Position numbers and translations under genes: made by a program
Assembly: GCA_015520395.1 (NCBI GenBank)
Contig: WAQG01000154.1
Location: forward strand, 1 to 5,745
Reading direction: 5' to 3'
DNA: 5,745 bases
Source: Candidatus Geoarchaeota archaeon
GTDB taxonomy: Archaea; Thermoproteota; Thermoprotei; Gearchaeales; WAQG01
Part shown: positions 5,448-5,745 of the stretch, one piece after another
How positions within the stretch are numbered: position 1 is the stretch's first letter
Layout: each line of letters starts with the position of its first letter
Notes under the pieces: generated by a model
Database searches by the model: none
What the model was told of the DNA's origin: nothing
Seen by the model: the letters and a program-made list of their open reading frames with translations, nothing else

Positions 5448-5745
5448 GTGGATGGCAAAACTAGGTTCCGGGGATACCTGGCCCTACTAATCCTACACAT
5501 ACTTAGGGAGAGGCCCCTCCATGCCTATGGGGTGATAAAGGAGCTGAGGAGGGTGACGGGCCATGGGAGGCTCAGCCCGGGGGCGGTGTACCCTATCCTT
5601 AAGGGCCTCTTGAGGAGGGGTCTTGTCGAAACCCGGGTTGAGAGCAGGGGGGAGAGGAGCTTCAAGGTCTATGCCGTCAGCGAGAAGGGTTTGAGGGTTC
5701 TTGAGGAGAGGAGGGCTGAGCTTGAAGAGGCCCTGAAGGTTGCGG
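5448..5745 (+). CDS. PadR-family transcriptional regulator, N-terminal part (runs off the window)
   Basis: The first 99 residues are visible and the frame is open at the right edge. The sequence is a winged-helix PadR domain: LALLILHILRERPLHAYGVI (11-30; helix 1 and the hydrophobic-Tyr-Gly motif), KELRRVTG (31-38), LSPGAVYPILKGLLRRGLVE (42-61; recognition helix and following turn), a beta-wing about 62-77 (RVESRGERSFKVYAVS) and EKGLRVLEERRAELEEAL (79-96), where the C-terminal dimerisation helix begins. The only usable start is GTG 5448: an in-frame TGA lies at 5439-5441 and a strong SD precedes it. PadR proteins are mostly repressors that respond to small toxic or phenolic compounds or other effectors; the effector here cannot be read. 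The gene is divergent from the encapsulin-ferritin gene, 193 bp away, and its promoter carries a palindrome cluster consistent with self-repression. Confidence 0.9.
   Translation, partial: MDGKTRFRGYLALLILHILRERPLHAYGVIKELRRVTGHGRLSPGAVYPILKGLLRRGLVETRVESRGERSFKVYAVSEKGLRVLEERRAELEEALKVA

Noticed and set aside
5435..5464. ATG at 5435 as the start of the PadR gene
   Set aside because: This frame ends at a TAG after nine codons. The PadR frame begins at GTG 5448 behind a strong SD.

Overview
The window looks like chromosomal DNA from a hyperthermophilic archaeon, most likely of the Thermoproteota (Crenarchaeota). I infer this from four things. Arg is written mostly with AGG/AGA and Ile often with ATA. 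Several genes start with GTG or TTG. Promoters are archaeal TATA-type with very short or absent leaders, and Shine-Dalgarno (SD) motifs fit a 3' 16S end containing GATCACCTCC. The gene families are typical of heat-loving archaea. I cannot name the genus.

Layout: (1) 37-951, plus strand: a membrane-anchored ClpP/crotonase-fold serine protease of the SDH (DUF114) family. (2) 1134-2006, plus strand: an eIF2B/ribose-1,5-bisphosphate-isomerase-like protein that has lost the cysteine used by the isomerases. (3) 2155-2757 and 2814-4130, plus strand: two neighbouring proteins that appear to be exported and membrane-anchored. One is a PEBP/YbhB-type protein and the other a PhoPQ-activated-pathogenicity-related (PqaA-like) alpha/beta hydrolase. 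Each has its own plausible promoter. (4) 5254-4178, minus strand: a single polypeptide with an N-terminal encapsulated-ferritin domain, a Gly/Asn-rich linker and a complete HK97-fold encapsulin shell domain. This is the Pyrococcus furiosus virus-like-particle type of iron nanocompartment. (5) 5448 to the right edge, plus strand: the first 99 residues of a PadR-family regulator, divergent from the encapsulin gene. It is preceded by a TATA box and a cluster of overlapping TCTAGTA/TACTAGA inverted repeats.

The encapsulin-ferritin fusion is the most notable system. Cargo and shell are one chain, so no separate cargo gene or targeting peptide is needed. The shell and PadR genes share a 193-bp divergent control region. 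The perfect inverted repeats lie between the padR TATA box and its start, where a repressor would block transcription. PadR autoregulation is therefore likely; control of the encapsulin gene by the same protein is possible but not shown.

The remaining genes show no obvious shared pathway. Gaps between genes are all under 200 bp and hold promoter elements but no recognised RNA gene. I saw no transposon, CRISPR array, tRNA or rRNA.
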